From contig NZ_OY762276.1 in NCBI RefSeq assembly GCF_963665445.1, forward strand, positions 3,776,601 through 3,840,600: a DNA stretch of 64,000 bases, in the 5' to 3' direction. Every line of letters begins with the position of its first letter. Position 1 is the first letter of the stretch. Positions 62,641 to 64,000 of this stretch are shown in pieces. The notes under the pieces are model-generated. The model made no database searches. It saw only the letters and a list, made by a program, of their open reading frames with translations, and was not told the origin of the DNA. The position numbers and the translations under genes are program-made. Source of the DNA: an uncultured Desulfobulbus sp. Its GTDB lineage: Bacteria > Desulfobacterota > Desulfobulbia > Desulfobulbales > Desulfobulbaceae.

Positions 62641-63441
62641 TTATTCCCCAGAAGTTTTGGTGCCGTGTAGTCTGAACCGTTGGGCATTCAGGATGACCAG
62701 ACCTATAAAGATCAGGCAAATCCCGGCGAAAGCGCTGGAAGTAAGTTGTTCCCCCAGTACCATGACCCCGAGGGTCGCTGCCGGCATCGGCTCCGTCAAG
62801 GACAGGGTGATGGTGGTTGCCAGTTGACCTCTTTGCAGGCCACGGACAAAGAGCCAGTACCACAGGGCCATGACAGCATTGGGCACATGATCTTTCAGCA
62901 GCCCTTTGATCATCAGCGAATAGATTGCTGAGGAAGTACCGGCGCAATGGCCAACACGACGCCCATCAGGTCAATCTTCACCTCCCCGCTGTTGAGACTG
63001 TGCATGACACAACCGCACACAGCCAATAGGGTTGCCAGGTACCAGCGCCGGCTCAGAGATTCTCGACAGAACAGGCGTCCCCGTAAACCTCCGGCCACAG
63101 GCGCGCTGCCGATACCGACAATGGTACCGACAGCCACTCCGGTCCGGCCCTGGAGACAGCCGCAAAAAGCAGAGTTGGTACAGGGCGGTCAAGCCTGCTG
63201 CCCAGCCTACCAATGGTTTGTTCCTGTCCGCGAGTATCCCCAGCTCCCGTGTGCAAGGGCAAGCAGGAGCAGCACCGCTCCACCAACAACCAGCCGCAGC
63301 GCCCCAATGACCTTTGGTTCGAATCCTGCTGGTGAAAATGCCTGGGCCGTGCCGGTCGTCCCCCAGAGTACCGCTGCGGCCAAAATCAGCCCCCCCTGTT
63401 ATCGTGTCCTTTTTGCGCACAAGATAATATCCTTCCAACAT
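62641..63441 (-). pseudogene. Decayed EamA/DMT permease
   Basis: On the minus strand the pieces MLEGYYLVRKKD, LILAAAVLWGTTGTAQAFSP, GALRLVVGGAVLLLLALAHG, TALYQLCF, VAVGTIVGIGSAPVAGGLRG and TLSLTEPMPAATLGVMVLGE are all in order but in different frames. At least four frameshifts and stops are needed to read it through; one is at a run of seven G (63390-63396 as C on the plus strand). EamA proteins are ten-span metabolite exporters. The gene is dead unless the sequence has errors. Confidence 0.85.
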
Positions 63442-63706
63442 GGAATGAACGATTTTTTAGTTTTCCGGCACAGATCATAAACCCAAAAAGCACGTATCGT
63501 GAAATCAGGGAGTTCCGAAGCTCAAAATGTCATTCTCGGGGCGTATTACGAAAATGACAATTCTGAAAAATTAAACAGGCTGTTGAGAGAATCAGGCATT
63601 CTCAATCAACTGCTCTGCGGTTAGCATATCTTCACAAAATTGAAATGTAACGAGCGGAAGGTGACTCCTTATCACCTCACCCATTGACAGTATGGAGATC
63701 AAGAAG
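63442..63706. other. Intergenic region with repeat copy C
   Basis: 265 bp between the EamA pseudogene and the SagB-like gene. It holds repeat copy C (63491-63565) and no supported ORF. Confidence 0.5.
63491..63565 (+). repeat. Dispersed intergenic hairpin repeat, copy C
   Basis: It aligns with the last 75 bp of copy B: (A)AGCTC, GTCATTCTCG (63529-63538) and CGAAAATGAC (63549-63558) with a 10-nt loop. Compared with copies A and B, both members of one stem pair are changed (G-C to A-T), keeping the stem. Confidence 0.65.
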
Positions 63707-64000
63707 ATGCCGGATGCCATCGCCAGCTATCATCAGCGCAGTAAACATCACCTCGACCGCTACGCCTTCGGACCCGATGGGATGGACTGGGCGACCCAGC
63801 CCGATCCGTTCCGTCGTTTCGCCGGCGCACCGGAACTGATCCTGCCCCTGGCCGCCGACCTTCGCACAGTGCGGTATGCTGATCTGTTTGAGGTGGGACT
63901 GATTCCGCCCGAACCGCTCGGCCTGGAGAGCGTGGCGGTCCTTCTCGAACTCTCCTTCGGCCTGTCTGCCTGGAAATCTTGGGGCGGTGAGCGCTGGGCC
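63707..64000 (+). CDS. SagB/ThcOx-type nitroreductase-family protein, N-terminal part (partial)
   Basis: The frame runs off the right edge, leaving 98 residues. GGAG lies 9 nt before ATG 63707 (MPDAIASYHQRSKHHLDRYA); ATG 63692 is a possible earlier start. The sequence YHQRSKHHLDRYAFGPDGMD with DWATQPDPFRRFAGAPEL is the opening of the SagB-type dehydrogenase family, which uses FMN. The LELSFGLSAWKSWGGERWA segment matches the first part of the FMN domain. SagB proteins often oxidise azoline rings in peptides, but many members are of unknown role. No peptide-maturation gene is visible to the left. Confidence 0.8.
   Translation, partial: MPDAIASYHQRSKHHLDRYAFGPDGMDWATQPDPFRRFAGAPELILPLAADLRTVRYADLFEVGLIPPEPLGLESVAVLLELSFGLSAWKSWGGERWA

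Noticed and set aside
1-64000. A CRISPR array
   Set aside because: No regularly spaced repeats of 24-40 bp with similar-length spacers were found; the NEEL coding repeats at about 10,860-11,000 are coiled-coil codons.

Overview
The window is about 57% G+C chromosomal DNA that looks like a Gram-negative anaerobe of the Desulfobacterota, most likely a relative of Desulfobulbus. The pointers are a six-subunit Na+-translocating NADH:quinone reductase (Nqr) operon with its own ApbE, a glutaredoxin/ferredoxin-thioredoxin-reductase fusion, a DUF1847 protein, a polyphosphate:AMP phosphotransferase and large PAS/histidine-kinase hybrids. This placement is inferred from gene content; there is no rRNA gene in the window.

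Layout. 1-23.4 kb is ordinary core chromosome: the end of tex, a secreted MBL-fold protein, DUF1847, an MFS pump, MarC, a TsaA-domain protein, Pap, an orphan 1,897-residue CheB/CheR/PAS/kinase/receiver protein, a GGDEF diguanylate cyclase, then a minus-strand run (hypothetical, Xaa-Pro peptidase, PIN-PhoH, hypothetical, pyrF, nitroreductase) and rsmB, closed by tRNA-Leu(CAA). 23.4-38.6 kb is an accessory island of lower and variable G+C: a two-recombinase mobile element with inverted ends, a decayed IS4-type element, a HEPN-like ORF, two integron-type gene cassettes with attC sites (one attC split by an intact ISL3-family insertion with an exact 8-bp target duplication), a hybrid sensor kinase, several A+T-rich orphan ORFs, an IS200-type element and a dead DDE transposase. 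38.7-49.3 kb returns to core metabolism: gnd-zwf-cyclase (oxidative pentose phosphate), then apbE-nqrABCDEF and a Cys-rich NqrM-like gene. 49.3-64 kb holds small redox and lipid genes: SRPBCC/PNPOx genes, DUF3833 and chalcone-isomerase-like proteins, an SDR/DUF2867 protein, and a translationally coupled operon DUF2177-DUF1295-FAD oxidoreductase-(DUF1365::cyclopropane synthase fusion)-DUF2878, then PsiE, a decayed EamA permease and the start of a SagB-type dehydrogenase.

How genes work together. Gnd and Zwf supply reduced pyridine nucleotide; Nqr oxidises NADH and pumps Na+, with ApbE adding covalent FMN to NqrB and NqrC. The 51-62 kb lipid genes resemble the stress-linked cyclopropane/modified fatty acid clusters of proteobacteria, but no RpoE/ChrR regulator is in the window.

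Most unusual signals: the integron cassette remnant without an integrase, carrying unknown ORFs (one with a possible PD-(D/E)XK-like motif); the two-recombinase element with a perfect 21-bp palindrome at its operon end; a dispersed 75-105 bp hairpin repeat in three copies with a compensatory base-pair change; and a pair of small paralogous genes, one broken at a run of eight A residues.
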